From Psychrobacter coccoides (GTDB lineage Bacteria; Pseudomonadota; Gammaproteobacteria; Pseudomonadales; Moraxellaceae): a DNA stretch of 64,000 nucleotides. Position 1 is the stretch's first letter. Every line of letters starts with the position of its first letter. Positions 26,377 through 34,894 of this stretch are shown here, in pieces. Position numbers and translations under genes: made by a program. The DNA lies in contig NZ_JAGBKM010000003.1 in the NCBI RefSeq assembly GCF_017498085.1, forward strand, positions 86,033 to 150,032, in the 5' to 3' direction. Below the pieces are notes generated by a model that did not search any database, was not told the DNA's origin, and was given only the letters and a program-made list of their open reading frames with translations.

Positions 26377-27225
26377 GTGAGCAAGCCTGCTTTTTCTTTT
26401 GAGTTCTTCCCTGCAAAAACTGAGCAGGGCGGTGAAAAGCTACTGAGTACTTATGATGCGCTCAACCAATTGTCACCAAGCTACTTTTCGGTAACCTACG
26501 GCGCTGGCGGCTCAACCCGTGAGCGCACCTTGGGCATCGTCAAAGCCCTAATCGAGCGTGGAGATACTGAGGTTGCGCCGCATATGTCCTGTATCGGTGA
26601 TGACAAGGTAGAAATCGCAGGACTGCTCGATCACTATAAAGCATTGGGCATCAAGCGCTTGGTAGCGCTTCGTGGCGATCTACCCTCAGGCCAAGTTGGT
26701 ATGGGTGAGCTGCCATTTGCATTAGATTTGGTCAAGTTCATCCGTGAGCATTCAGGCGATCACTTCCGTATCGAGGTCGCCGCTTATCCTGAGATGCACC
26801 CCCAAGCACGCAGCTTTGAGTTTGATGTCGACAACTTGGTCAACAAGTATCAAGCGGGTGCCAACGCATCGATTACGCAGTTTTTTTATAATGCCGATAG
26901 CTATTTATATCTGCGTGATACGTTGCATAAGCGTGGTATCGATACTGTAGCACAGCCTTTGGTAGCAGGGATTATGCCTATTACCAACTCTAGAAATCTA
27001 CTACGCTTTGCTGACAGCTGCGGGGCTGATATTCCACGTTATATCCGCAAGCAGTTGATGGATTTTGGTGATGATCGCACGGCCATACGTGAGTTTGGCT
27101 TTGACGTGGTTTATCGTTTGTGTGAACGCCTCATCGCTGAAGGCGTGCCTGCGATGCACTTTTATAGCATGAATAAGGTCGAGCCAAACAAACGCTTGGT
27201 TGAAGCCTTGGGATTGACTGACTAA
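26377..27225 (+). CDS. metF: 5,10-Methylenetetrahydrofolate reductase
   Basis: 283 residues. FAD enzyme producing 5-methyl-THF for methionine synthesis. It begins SKPAFSFEFFPAKTEQGG; further family motifs are TYGAGGSTRERT, LVALRGDLPSG and the C-terminal FYSMNKVEPNKRL. GTG at 26377 is chosen because AAGGAG (26364-26369) is seven bases upstream; an in-frame GTG at 26371 is too close. Paired with ahcY, it regenerates methionine from homocysteine. Confidence 0.95.
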   Translation: MSKPAFSFEFFPAKTEQGGEKLLSTYDALNQLSPSYFSVTYGAGGSTRERTLGIVKALIERGDTEVAPHMSCIGDDKVEIAGLLDHYKALGIKRLVALRGDLPSGQVGMGELPFALDLVKFIREHSGDHFRIEVAAYPEMHPQARSFEFDVDNLVNKYQAGANASITQFFYNADSYLYLRDTLHKRGIDTVAQPLVAGIMPITNSRNLLRFADSCGADIPRYIRKQLMDFGDDRTAIREFGFDVVYRLCERLIAEGVPAMHFYSMNKVEPNKRLVEALGLTD

Positions 27226-27251
27226 ACGAATCTTGAGTTTATTTATACACG

Positions 27252-27281
27252 ACTGGCGCTCTTAGGAGTGCCAGTTTTTTA
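27252..27281 (+). terminator. Terminator of ahcY-metF
   Basis: ACTGGCGCTC (27252-27261), TTAG loop, GAGTGCCAGT (27266-27275), then a T-run. Confidence 0.85.
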
Positions 27282-27461
27282 TTGCTACCTGATTTATCAC
27301 TTAAGAGCAATCATTCAAAACCAGTCACTCAATATTAAGTCAATCATTCTGACGATGATATAAATGACGCTAATACTAATAACAATACTTTTACCCAATC
27401 AATGCATAGTCTGCTACACTATATAAGTGGATTATTGTTGGGAATATAGGACTGAAATACT

Positions 27462-28349
27462 GTGCGACGTTTTTTTTATGCAACAAGCAATACCATTACC
27501 AATAACAAGAATAACAGCACCAACCACCCTCAACTAAGCAGCTTGCCTATTGGTTCAAGTATCTATCTGACAGAGAGTATCGTACATCACTGGTGCCGTG
27601 TACTGCGTGCAAATGTCGGCGACGAGGGTATCTTGTTCGACGGCTTTGGTGGTGAATATCAAGTACAGCTGCAAACGATCAGCAAAAAACAAGCCACTGC
27701 CACCTTAGTTGCGCATTTAAGTGATGATCGTACTGCTGAAATAGTCAGCAAAATCGGTCTGGTGATGAGCCGTGGTGAGCGTATGGATTATGCGATCCAA
27801 AAGTCCACCGAGCTTGGTGTGACAGCCATTCAACTGCTGACCAGTCAGCATGGCGAGGTCAATCTAAAGCCAGCACAAGTTGAGAAAAAACTATCACATT
27901 GGCAACAAGTGGCGATAGCCGCTTGTGAGCAGTGCGGACTTAATCGGCCACCACTCATCTTTGCGCCTATCTCTATCAATGACTGGTTGGAAACAGCTGC
28001 AGAGCATGGACAGCAGCTGACGGTTAGTCCTATCGTGGCTGAGCTGAGTCAAGAGCCCTATTACCAAGCCCTGCAGCGACCCATTGATTTACGTCTACAG
28101 CTGAGTGTTCCGGCACCAAACCAGCCTGCCATGCCAGCGGCTCTACTGAGCACACTAAGACAGCCAGCGCCTTATATCGAGCTGTTGATAGGCCCTGAAG
28201 GCGGACTGAGCGTCGATGAGTGCCAGCAAGCCGAGGCCGTTGGCTTTCAGCCTTGGCAGATTGGCTCAAGAGTATTACGGACTGAAACGGCACCTGTGGT
28301 TGCTTTGGCCACTTTGCATGCGCATTATCAATCTCAGCAAAGTCGCTAA
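27462..28349 (+). CDS. rsmE: 16S rRNA (uracil-1498-N3)-methyltransferase
   Basis: 295 residues (E. coli 243). It methylates U1498 of 16S rRNA with SAM. GTG start at 27462 gives MRRFFY, the usual RsmE N-terminus; AGGA is about 10 nt upstream. SPOUT-fold motifs: MSRGERMDYAIQKSTELGV, IAACEQCGLNRPP, LLIGPEGGLSVDE and the knot segment LGSRVLRTETAP (here IGSRVLRTETAPVVAL). A short Asn/Thr-rich insert (residues about 8-20) is unusual. Confidence 0.95.
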   Translation: MRRFFYATSNTITNNKNNSTNHPQLSSLPIGSSIYLTESIVHHWCRVLRANVGDEGILFDGFGGEYQVQLQTISKKQATATLVAHLSDDRTAEIVSKIGLVMSRGERMDYAIQKSTELGVTAIQLLTSQHGEVNLKPAQVEKKLSHWQQVAIAACEQCGLNRPPLIFAPISINDWLETAAEHGQQLTVSPIVAELSQEPYYQALQRPIDLRLQLSVPAPNQPAMPAALLSTLRQPAPYIELLIGPEGGLSVDECQQAEAVGFQPWQIGSRVLRTETAPVVALATLHAHYQSQQSR

Positions 28350-28667
28350 TAAACGATTTCTTTATAGTCAACACACGCTAAAAATATAGCACGGCTGGCA
28401 AGCTGTTTTTAATATCAGCTACGTCACCTTTGACAACGCAGCACGCCAGTAACGTTTATCTCAGTAGCAGCTTTACATTTATCTCACAGCTTGATGTTAA
28501 CTGCCTATAGGTTTTGCAGCTATAGACAAGGAATTTTAAAATCGCTACAAGGCGACCGACCGCAGATAGTACACTAAGTACATCTAGGGCGGGTAACACC
28601 GTAGCGGTTTAAAAGTGCTCCGACTATATCTGACTTTGGGCCCCATATTTTATACTTGAGCATTATC
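28350..28667. other. Intergenic region with R3 repeat
   Basis: 318 bp between rsmE and the GGDEF/EAL gene. It holds R3 copy b (28522-28627). Nothing else recognisable. Confidence 0.6.
28522..28627 (+). repeat. R3 inverted-repeat element, copy b
   Basis: 106 bp, same length and orientation as 12427-12532 with about 10 differences. The internal block GATAGTACACTAAGTACATC is identical in both. Ends ATAGAC and GACTAT; one end has a mismatch. It lies 40 bp upstream of the GGDEF/EAL start. Confidence 0.85.
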
Positions 28668-30380
28668 ATGACCACCTTTACCCCGCTATCTTTGTCTACC
28701 AAACAGCAGCTGCTCTCCGAGTTGTGTGAGCATCTAGAAGATGCTGTATTTATCTTAGATGCTCACTTAAGATACCTAACCATTAATAGCGCCTATAAAG
28801 AGATATTGGGTTATAAACAGGAGTTTTTAATTGGGCGGCCACTAGGCATATATGCCAAAGAGTTTCTGTCAGAAAAAGAAAGCGCTTTGTTCAAACATAT
28901 CTCTGATACTCTAACCACTGAGGGCTATTATGAAAACAAGTTTGTGTTGGCCACTCGCTACGGTCAAAAGATTAACTGTCATATTAAGTTTCATAAGACG
29001 ACTGTGGATGGCAATACCTATTACTTAGCCATCGTTCGTGATATCTCTTCCACTGTGAAAGATCGACAGCAGTTGAGTCACTTGCTCAATTACAACCAAC
29101 TGACAGGCCTGCCCAACCGCAAGGTTTTTTTGAGTCAAAGTAATGACTTACTAATAGCGACTGGGCAAAGCGTGGTTTTTACTCGTGCCAATATAGATCG
29201 CTATCGTATTCTCACCAATAGTCTTGGGCAAGACTTGGTCAACGAGCTCATGATAGAGTTTGTCGATCGGGTCAATGAATTAGAACTAAAAAAGTTAATA
29301 TGTTTTGCTCACTTTGGTGGTGATGATTTTGGCCTGCTGTTTGAGGATAATGATACCACTATGATTCATAGTGAGATTGAACGCATTCTACAGATCTGCG
29401 AGCGGCCTTATAGAATAAAGAACAAAAACATCTATCTACAGATATCTATTGGTATCAGCCATTATCCTCGAGATGGTCATGAGGCCACTAACTTAGTTAA
29501 TAAAGCCGAAAAAGCCTTACATTACGCCAAACAACAAGGCGGTCAAGAAGTTCGTCAGTATACGGATAAAATGAATCATATCGCAGTAGATAACTTGCAA
29601 TTAGAGACTGAGTTGCGCCAAGCCATCAATGGCAATCAATTTGAGCCACACTATCAGCCAAAAGTAGATTTAGACACCGGCGCTATCGTCGGCTTTGAGG
29701 CATTGGTACGTTGGCGCCATCCAAGCCGTGGCCTGCTCTCACCAAAACACTTCATCGACGCCATTGTCAAGCATAAAATGTCCTTTGATCTTTTTTGTCA
29801 GATGGCTCTACAAATAGCTGAGCAGCTGTCTGCTTGGCAAAACATGGGCTTTACGCAACATGTCTGTATCAATGCCGATGCGACTGAGTTTGGTAATCCA
29901 CGTTTTTTTGACGTCGTCGACCAGCTCTTTACTCAGTTCCCTATCCATCCTCATCAGCTGCATATCGAAGTCACTGAATCCTCTTTGATGCTGCGCCATA
30001 TCAATATCAAAGAACAACTGTCTGCACTTAAGACGTTGGGGGTTTGCTTGGCGTTAGATGACTTTGGGACTGGCTATGCCTCATTGAGTTACCTACAAGA
30101 GTATCCTTTTGATTTTATCAAAATAGACAAAAGCTTTATCGCTGACATGGTCGACAATCGTACTCAAAAAGCAATCGTTCAAGCAATCTTAGACTTGACT
30201 GTGGCTCTCGATATGAGTGCCATCGCTGAAGGCATCGAAACTGAACAACAACGTGACTTGTTATTACAGATGGGTTGTCAACACGGTCAAGGTTACTGGT
30301 TTGGCCGACCTGTCGCCGCTGATGTGGCCACCAAACTGCTGACCGAGCCCCTCGTTAGTAAACAGACACCTGAACACTAA
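28668..30380 (+). CDS. PAS-GGDEF-EAL cyclic-di-GMP protein
   Basis: 570 residues from ATG 28668; the frame also reads from TTG 28656. Domain order: PAS (about 20-130, LEDAVFILDAHLRYLTINSAYKEILGY), GGDEF (about 140-300) with the catalytic loop as FGGDDFGLLF, then EAL (about 315-560). The EAL domain keeps FEALVRWRHP, IEVTES, DDFGTGYASLSYL, KIDKSFI and EGIE, so it is likely an active cyclic-di-GMP phosphodiesterase. GGDDF differs from GG(D/E)EF and suggests a weak or regulatory cyclase domain. No membrane segment; cytoplasmic sensor. Confidence 0.9.
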   Translation: MTTFTPLSLSTKQQLLSELCEHLEDAVFILDAHLRYLTINSAYKEILGYKQEFLIGRPLGIYAKEFLSEKESALFKHISDTLTTEGYYENKFVLATRYGQKINCHIKFHKTTVDGNTYYLAIVRDISSTVKDRQQLSHLLNYNQLTGLPNRKVFLSQSNDLLIATGQSVVFTRANIDRYRILTNSLGQDLVNELMIEFVDRVNELELKKLICFAHFGGDDFGLLFEDNDTTMIHSEIERILQICERPYRIKNKNIYLQISIGISHYPRDGHEATNLVNKAEKALHYAKQQGGQEVRQYTDKMNHIAVDNLQLETELRQAINGNQFEPHYQPKVDLDTGAIVGFEALVRWRHPSRGLLSPKHFIDAIVKHKMSFDLFCQMALQIAEQLSAWQNMGFTQHVCINADATEFGNPRFFDVVDQLFTQFPIHPHQLHIEVTESSLMLRHINIKEQLSALKTLGVCLALDDFGTGYASLSYLQEYPFDFIKIDKSFIADMVDNRTQKAIVQAILDLTVALDMSAIAEGIETEQQRDLLLQMGCQHGQGYWFGRPVAADVATKLLTEPLVSKQTPEH

Positions 30381-30782
30381 TGTGACTTTTCTTATTTATC
30401 CAATCCCAAACACTAAATAAAATGGTGCACCATACTATGGCATCTACTATTAGATGCCATGTCTATTGGTATAGACCACCTACCTAAAGTAATTTTTGTC
30501 CTACAACGCTGATCGAATAAGGATGCAAGAGGGGTTCATGACTTATCAGTATTATGACTAAACTTGTATAATGCTTAGTGAAAGCCTATCTTTTGTCATG
30601 AATCTACGAGTTACAAATACCGTCATCATTCTGTTATCTCTTCTCAGCATTACCTCATATGACAGATGGTATTGTCTGCCACGAGTGCAGGTAATGACAT
30701 CAAAAAATGATGAGCGACTTAGACAGTTATTACCCTTATCAGGCTGTCGTTATCAATCATATCTAAAAAAGGACAGAAAGTT
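30381..30782. other. Intergenic region upstream of acyl-CoA dehydrogenase 1
   Basis: 402 bp. It contains the 12-bp palindrome ATGGTGCACCAT (30422-30433), a perfect 10-bp hairpin ATGGCATCTA-CTAT-TAGATGCCAT (30437-30460) and a -10-like TATAAT (30567-30572). An 83-codon frame at 30571-30822 overlaps the next gene, has an atypical composition and no ribosome binding site, and is not called. Confidence 0.5.
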
Positions 30783-32576
30783 ATGCAGTACAAAGCCCCA
30801 CTACGTGATATCCAGTTTGTGATGCATGAGTTACTTGACAGTGAAAGCCATTATAAGCGCTTGCCAAAATTTCAAGAAACCGATCGCGAGCTCATGGACA
30901 GTCTGTTTGAGATGGCGGCAAGCTTTGCTGAAAATGAATTGTCACCACTGAACCAAAGTGGGGATGCTGAAGGCTGTCATTTTGACAATGGTACAGTCAC
31001 GACCCCTAAAGGCTTCAAAGAAGCATACAAGCAATACTGTGAGCTTGGCTTCCCTGCACTCTCTGCTGAAGAAGCATTTGGCGGTCAAAATATGCCATTT
31101 TCGCTCTCTACTGTCATCAATGAGATGGTCGGTACTGCCAACTGGTCGTTTTCTATGTACCCTGGCCTGTCGCATGGTGCCATTCAAACCATCGAACATC
31201 ATGGAACTGACGAACAAAAACAAACCTACCTAGAAAAAATGGTCACTGGCGAGTGGTCAGGTACCATGTGCCTGACAGAGGCTCACGCCGGCTCTGATCT
31301 AGGTATCATTCGTACCAAAGCAGAACCCAACGATGATGGTACTTATAGCATCACCGGCCAAAAAATATTTATCTCAGCGGGCGAGCATGATCTGGCAGAA
31401 AACATCATCCATATCGTCTTGGCTCGTTTACCTGGCGCTCCAGCTGGCACCAAAGGCATCTCGCTATTTATCGTACCAAAAGTGGTGGTCAACGAAGACA
31501 ACAGCTTAGGCGAAAACAATAAGGTGACCTGTGGCTCTATCGAGCACAAGATGGGTATCAAAGCCTCGGCGACCTGTGTGATGAACTTTGACGGTGCAAC
31601 AGGCTATCTCATTGGTCCTGAAAACCGTGGTCTACAGTGCATGTTTACCTTTATGAACGTCGCTCGTATCGGTACTGCGGTTCAGGGTGTGACTGCTGCA
31701 GAGTACGCGTTCCAAGGATCGCTGACCTATGCCAAAGAGCGCTTAGCCATGCGCTCACTATCAGGTGTCAAAGCACCGGACAAAGCTGCTGACCCTATCA
31801 TCGTCCATCCAGCAGTTCGCAACATGCTATTGACCGAAAAAGCCTTTGCTGAAGGCGGGCGGGCGCTGGTTTATTACCTCTCTCACTTTGCTGATACTGT
31901 CGCAAAAGGTGAAGGCGATGAGCTAAAGTTTGCAGATCAGATGCTGTCATTATTGACACCTATTGCCAAAGCTTTCTTGACTGAAACTGGCCTTGAAGCG
32001 GCAAACCATGGCGTACAAGTGTATGGTGGTCATGGCTTTATCAGCGAATGGGGCATGGAGCAAAACGTGCGTGATACGCGCATCGCTTGCTTATACGAAG
32101 GTACGACCGAGATTCAGGCACTTGACTTACTAGGTCGTAAAGTACTGGGCTCACAAGGCAAAATGCTGGCAAACTTCATCAATGTCATCCAAAAATTCTG
32201 TGAAGAAAATATAGACAATGATGACATGGGCCAATTTGTCCGTCCCCTTGCCAAACATCTAAAAGAGTGGAGTGATCTGACCGCACGTATTGGTATGCAA
32301 GCCACTGAAAACCCTGATGCTGTTGGCGGTGCTGCCGTTGACTATCTATATTTTAGTGGCTATGTGACCCTCGCCTACTTATGGGCCCGTATGGCACTGG
32401 TCGCTCAGACAGCCATTAATGAAGGCCGTGGCGAAAAAGCATTCTACGATGCCAAGGTGAAAACAGCGCAGTTCTACTTCGCTAAGCTACTGCCACGTAC
32501 GACTACCCACGTGCAGCGTATCAGCACGGGTGTTGAGCCATACATGAGCATGGATGTTGATCAATTTGCTTTTTAA
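30783..32576 (+). CDS. Acyl-CoA dehydrogenase (long, DmdC-like) 1
   Basis: 597 residues, the length of the long acyl-CoA dehydrogenase/DmdC group with extra N- and C-terminal domains. FAD enzyme that introduces an alpha-beta double bond. Motifs: MCLTEAHAGSDLGIIRTKA (FAD/acyl loop), KIFISAGEHD, HKMGIKASATCVMNFDGA and GVQVYGGHGFISEWGMEQ, ending with VRDTRIACLYEGTTEIQALDLLGRK, whose Glu is at the usual catalytic region. AAGGA upstream. Paralogue of 34895-36679. The substrate is unknown: fatty acyl-CoA or 3-methylthiopropionyl-CoA are both possible. Confidence 0.9.
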   Translation: MQYKAPLRDIQFVMHELLDSESHYKRLPKFQETDRELMDSLFEMAASFAENELSPLNQSGDAEGCHFDNGTVTTPKGFKEAYKQYCELGFPALSAEEAFGGQNMPFSLSTVINEMVGTANWSFSMYPGLSHGAIQTIEHHGTDEQKQTYLEKMVTGEWSGTMCLTEAHAGSDLGIIRTKAEPNDDGTYSITGQKIFISAGEHDLAENIIHIVLARLPGAPAGTKGISLFIVPKVVVNEDNSLGENNKVTCGSIEHKMGIKASATCVMNFDGATGYLIGPENRGLQCMFTFMNVARIGTAVQGVTAAEYAFQGSLTYAKERLAMRSLSGVKAPDKAADPIIVHPAVRNMLLTEKAFAEGGRALVYYLSHFADTVAKGEGDELKFADQMLSLLTPIAKAFLTETGLEAANHGVQVYGGHGFISEWGMEQNVRDTRIACLYEGTTEIQALDLLGRKVLGSQGKMLANFINVIQKFCEENIDNDDMGQFVRPLAKHLKEWSDLTARIGMQATENPDAVGGAAVDYLYFSGYVTLAYLWARMALVAQTAINEGRGEKAFYDAKVKTAQFYFAKLLPRTTTHVQRISTGVEPYMSMDVDQFAF

Positions 32577-32645
32577 TTAAATGTTTTAACGCTTGATTCA
32601 GTACTTAATCTTTTAATTGATTGAGAGTTTAGCAACAATATACCT

Positions 32646-32679
32646 ATCGGCAACATACTTCGGTGTGTTGCCGATTTTT
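32646..32679 (+). terminator. Terminator of acyl-CoA dehydrogenase 1
   Basis: ATCGGCAACATAC, TTCG tetraloop, GTGTGTTGCCGAT, then a T-run. The stem has a single G-T wobble. Confidence 0.9.
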
Positions 32680-32756
32680 TTATACGGGGTTGTTAATGAT
32701 ATGCATATTTAAAATTATTTTAAGCCGTTCATGTTTATCTTTATTAAAAACACGAG

Positions 32757-32791
32757 ATTATACTCCATTTGGATTCCATTTGGAGTATAAT
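32757..32791 (+). promoter_or_regulatory. Operator-like tandem palindrome overlapping the RHH promoter
   Basis: Two copies of TCCATTTGGA (32764-32773, 32775-32784) stand 11 bp apart, each near-palindromic (TCCA-N2-TGGA). The whole is a larger palindrome with arms ATTATACTCCA (32757-32767) and TGGAGTATAAT (32781-32791). The right arm contains a -10 TATAAT (32786-32791). Placement 37 bp before the start of a ribbon-helix-helix gene fits autoregulation. Confidence 0.75.
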
Positions 32792-32827
32792 TTCAATTAT
32801 TAGAGGTTTTCTTATAAGGAATATACG

Positions 32828-33250
32828 ATGGCAAATAAGAGTACAGCGCCTATTCGCACTCGTGCAGGCGAAACAGAAAAAGTCACTATCAATCTAGGTT
32901 ATGTCGATCTTGGGCAGGTAGATTTGATGGTGCAAGAAGGCTTTTATTCTAATCGTACTGACTTTATTCGTACGGCGATACGCAATCAGCTCACCAACCA
33001 TGCTGATGTGGTACGTCAAACCGTTGCTCGTAAAACCTTAGAGTTAGGCTTACGTCATTACACCCGCGCCGATCTTGAAGCGGTGCAAGAGCGTAATGAA
33101 AAACTACACATTCAAGTATTGGGCCTAGCGACCATCGCTGCTGACGTGACCCCAGAGCTTGCGGAGGCGACGATCGAAAGCATTACCGTATTAGGTGTGC
33201 TTCAGGCAAGCCCAGAGATAAAAGCCGTATTGGCCAACAAAATGAGTTAA
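32828..33250 (+). CDS. Ribbon-helix-helix transcriptional regulator
   Basis: 140 residues. The RHH fold is at about 17-54: a strand segment EKVTINLGYVDLGQVDLMV followed by helix EGFYSNRTDFIRTAIRNQL, as in CopG/Arc/ParD-like regulators. The remaining 85 residues are a helical C-terminal domain of unknown fold. AAGGA ribosome binding site. It is probably autoregulated through the palindrome at 32757-32791. It lies 55 bp upstream of the esterase gene, suggesting an operon. The ligand, if any, is unknown. No toxin-like partner is adjacent. Confidence 0.8.
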   Translation: MANKSTAPIRTRAGETEKVTINLGYVDLGQVDLMVQEGFYSNRTDFIRTAIRNQLTNHADVVRQTVARKTLELGLRHYTRADLEAVQERNEKLHIQVLGLATIAADVTPELAEATIESITVLGVLQASPEIKAVLANKMS

Positions 33251-33305
33251 GTATCTGCTTTGACAATTACCCTCAAAACTTATAGACATATAACGGAAAA
33301 CACCC

Positions 33306-34619
33306 ATGGATTTTTCAAAATTTAACATCACACCACCGCACCTTAAAGAAGCGATGGAACTGATGAAATCAGGCCGGCTAAAAGAGGCCACTACCCTTAT
33401 TCAAAACAACTTAAGCGGCAACGTATCAGACAGCACTACTCCTGACAACACCAGTAATGCCAACACGATGAAAGATGTCACGCCTGATAGACCCACGCTA
33501 CAAGATAGCGCAACCACAAAAAAATCAAAGCCTACAGAAAAAGCAAAGTCTACAAAAACAGAAAATAGGACTACCCCTGAAGAGCGTGCTAATCAATCAC
33601 CCAACAAGCTGCCTGATAGCATACAAAGTCTTACTGATAAGATTAAGAATTTTAAGATAGACTTGCCATCGATGATAGATATAAATGGCATGAGTGCTGG
33701 ACTTAATACGCATATCGAGCCGACTATTCCTGAGAATGCACAGTTTTTGCAAGGCACGTTTAAGTCCTCTCAAGGCAGTCATGACTACCGACTATATATC
33801 CCCGCAAGCTATACACAAGCGGTAGAACAAGGCTTACACGTGCCTTTGATAGTCATGCTACACGGCTGCACCCAATCCCCAGAAGATTTTGCAGTGGGCA
33901 CAGGCATGAACGAGCTGGCAGAACAGTATCAATGTCTGATTGTCTACCCGGCGCAGCCAGTGTCTGCCAATCCCAATCGCTGCTGGAATTGGTTCAAACC
34001 CACTGACCAACAGCAAGGCCAAGGCGAGCCTGCATGGCTTGCAGAGCTGACTCAATCCATTATCAAAGGCTATGCAGTAGACCCATCACGGGTGTACATT
34101 GCAGGGCTATCTGCTGGCGCTGCCATGGCGGTGATTATGGCTGAGACTTATCCAGAATTGTATGCTGCTATTGGCGTTCATTCGGGTCTGGCTTATCGTA
34201 GTGCGACCAACCTACCCTCTGCATTGATGACCATGCGCAAAGGCAGCACCTCCTCTCCAAATCTGGCGCCGAACCAAAAGTTTGTGCCTATGATTGTGTT
34301 TCATGGCGATCAAGATCAAACGGTAAATATCCGTAATGGGGAGCAGATTGTTGAGCAAGCCAAGCTGCGATTACAAGCACAAAAGATGACATTAGACCGT
34401 CAGCAACATGAGATTGGCTCTAAAAAAAGTTATCGTATTACTCAGCTGAAAGTCATTGACGATAAGGGCCTGAATCAATTAGAGTATTGGAAGATTCATG
34501 GTGCTGGGCATAACTGGGCAGGTGGTAGCAGTGCTGGGTCATATACAGACCCTAAAGGACCTGACGCTTCGAAAGAGATGATGCGGTTTTTTTTGCAGCA
34601 TGAACAGACGACTGGTTAA
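33306..34619 (+). CDS. PHB-depolymerase-like esterase (alpha/beta hydrolase)
   Basis: 437 residues. N-terminal 120 residues are polar and low complexity, with no signal peptide, so probably intracellular. The esterase PHB-depolymerase domain (about 145-435) has VPLIVMLHGCTQSPEDFA, the nucleophile elbow GLSAG (Ser269), VFHGDQDQTVN with the acid residue, and GAGHNWAGG with the catalytic His. It could cleave polyhydroxyalkanoate, oligomers or feruloyl-type esters. No PHA synthase gene is in the window. It follows the RHH regulator by 55 bp and sits between two acyl-CoA dehydrogenases. Confidence 0.85.
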   Translation: MDFSKFNITPPHLKEAMELMKSGRLKEATTLIQNNLSGNVSDSTTPDNTSNANTMKDVTPDRPTLQDSATTKKSKPTEKAKSTKTENRTTPEERANQSPNKLPDSIQSLTDKIKNFKIDLPSMIDINGMSAGLNTHIEPTIPENAQFLQGTFKSSQGSHDYRLYIPASYTQAVEQGLHVPLIVMLHGCTQSPEDFAVGTGMNELAEQYQCLIVYPAQPVSANPNRCWNWFKPTDQQQGQGEPAWLAELTQSIIKGYAVDPSRVYIAGLSAGAAMAVIMAETYPELYAAIGVHSGLAYRSATNLPSALMTMRKGSTSSPNLAPNQKFVPMIVFHGDQDQTVNIRNGEQIVEQAKLRLQAQKMTLDRQQHEIGSKKSYRITQLKVIDDKGLNQLEYWKIHGAGHNWAGGSSAGSYTDPKGPDASKEMMRFFLQHEQTTG

Positions 34620-34894
34620 GTAAAAGACAAACCCGATGGGATAAACCAATAGTATTATTGTTTAAAAGTAACAAATGCTTCTATCAAAACTATATCCCTC
34701 TTGATGCCGTACTTGTCAGACAAAAGTGCTAATATAAACCTGCAAGTATTTGGGTTAACTTTTGGTGTACGCATGATTCACTAAGAGATACACAAGATTA
34801 TTCACTAATTTGCTAAACTTCGTGAGTCATTTACAAAAATACCGTCTCATTAAAAATAAGTTAGTTTTTTTACAGTAAACTCAAAGGAATGTTT

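Noticed and set aside
30571-30822. An 83-codon frame overlapping the start of acyl-CoA dehydrogenase 1
   Set aside because: No ribosome binding site, overlap with a certain gene, no recognisable features.
32828-33250. Antitoxin of a toxin-antitoxin pair
   Set aside because: No toxin-sized neighbour; the adjacent gene is a 437-residue esterase.
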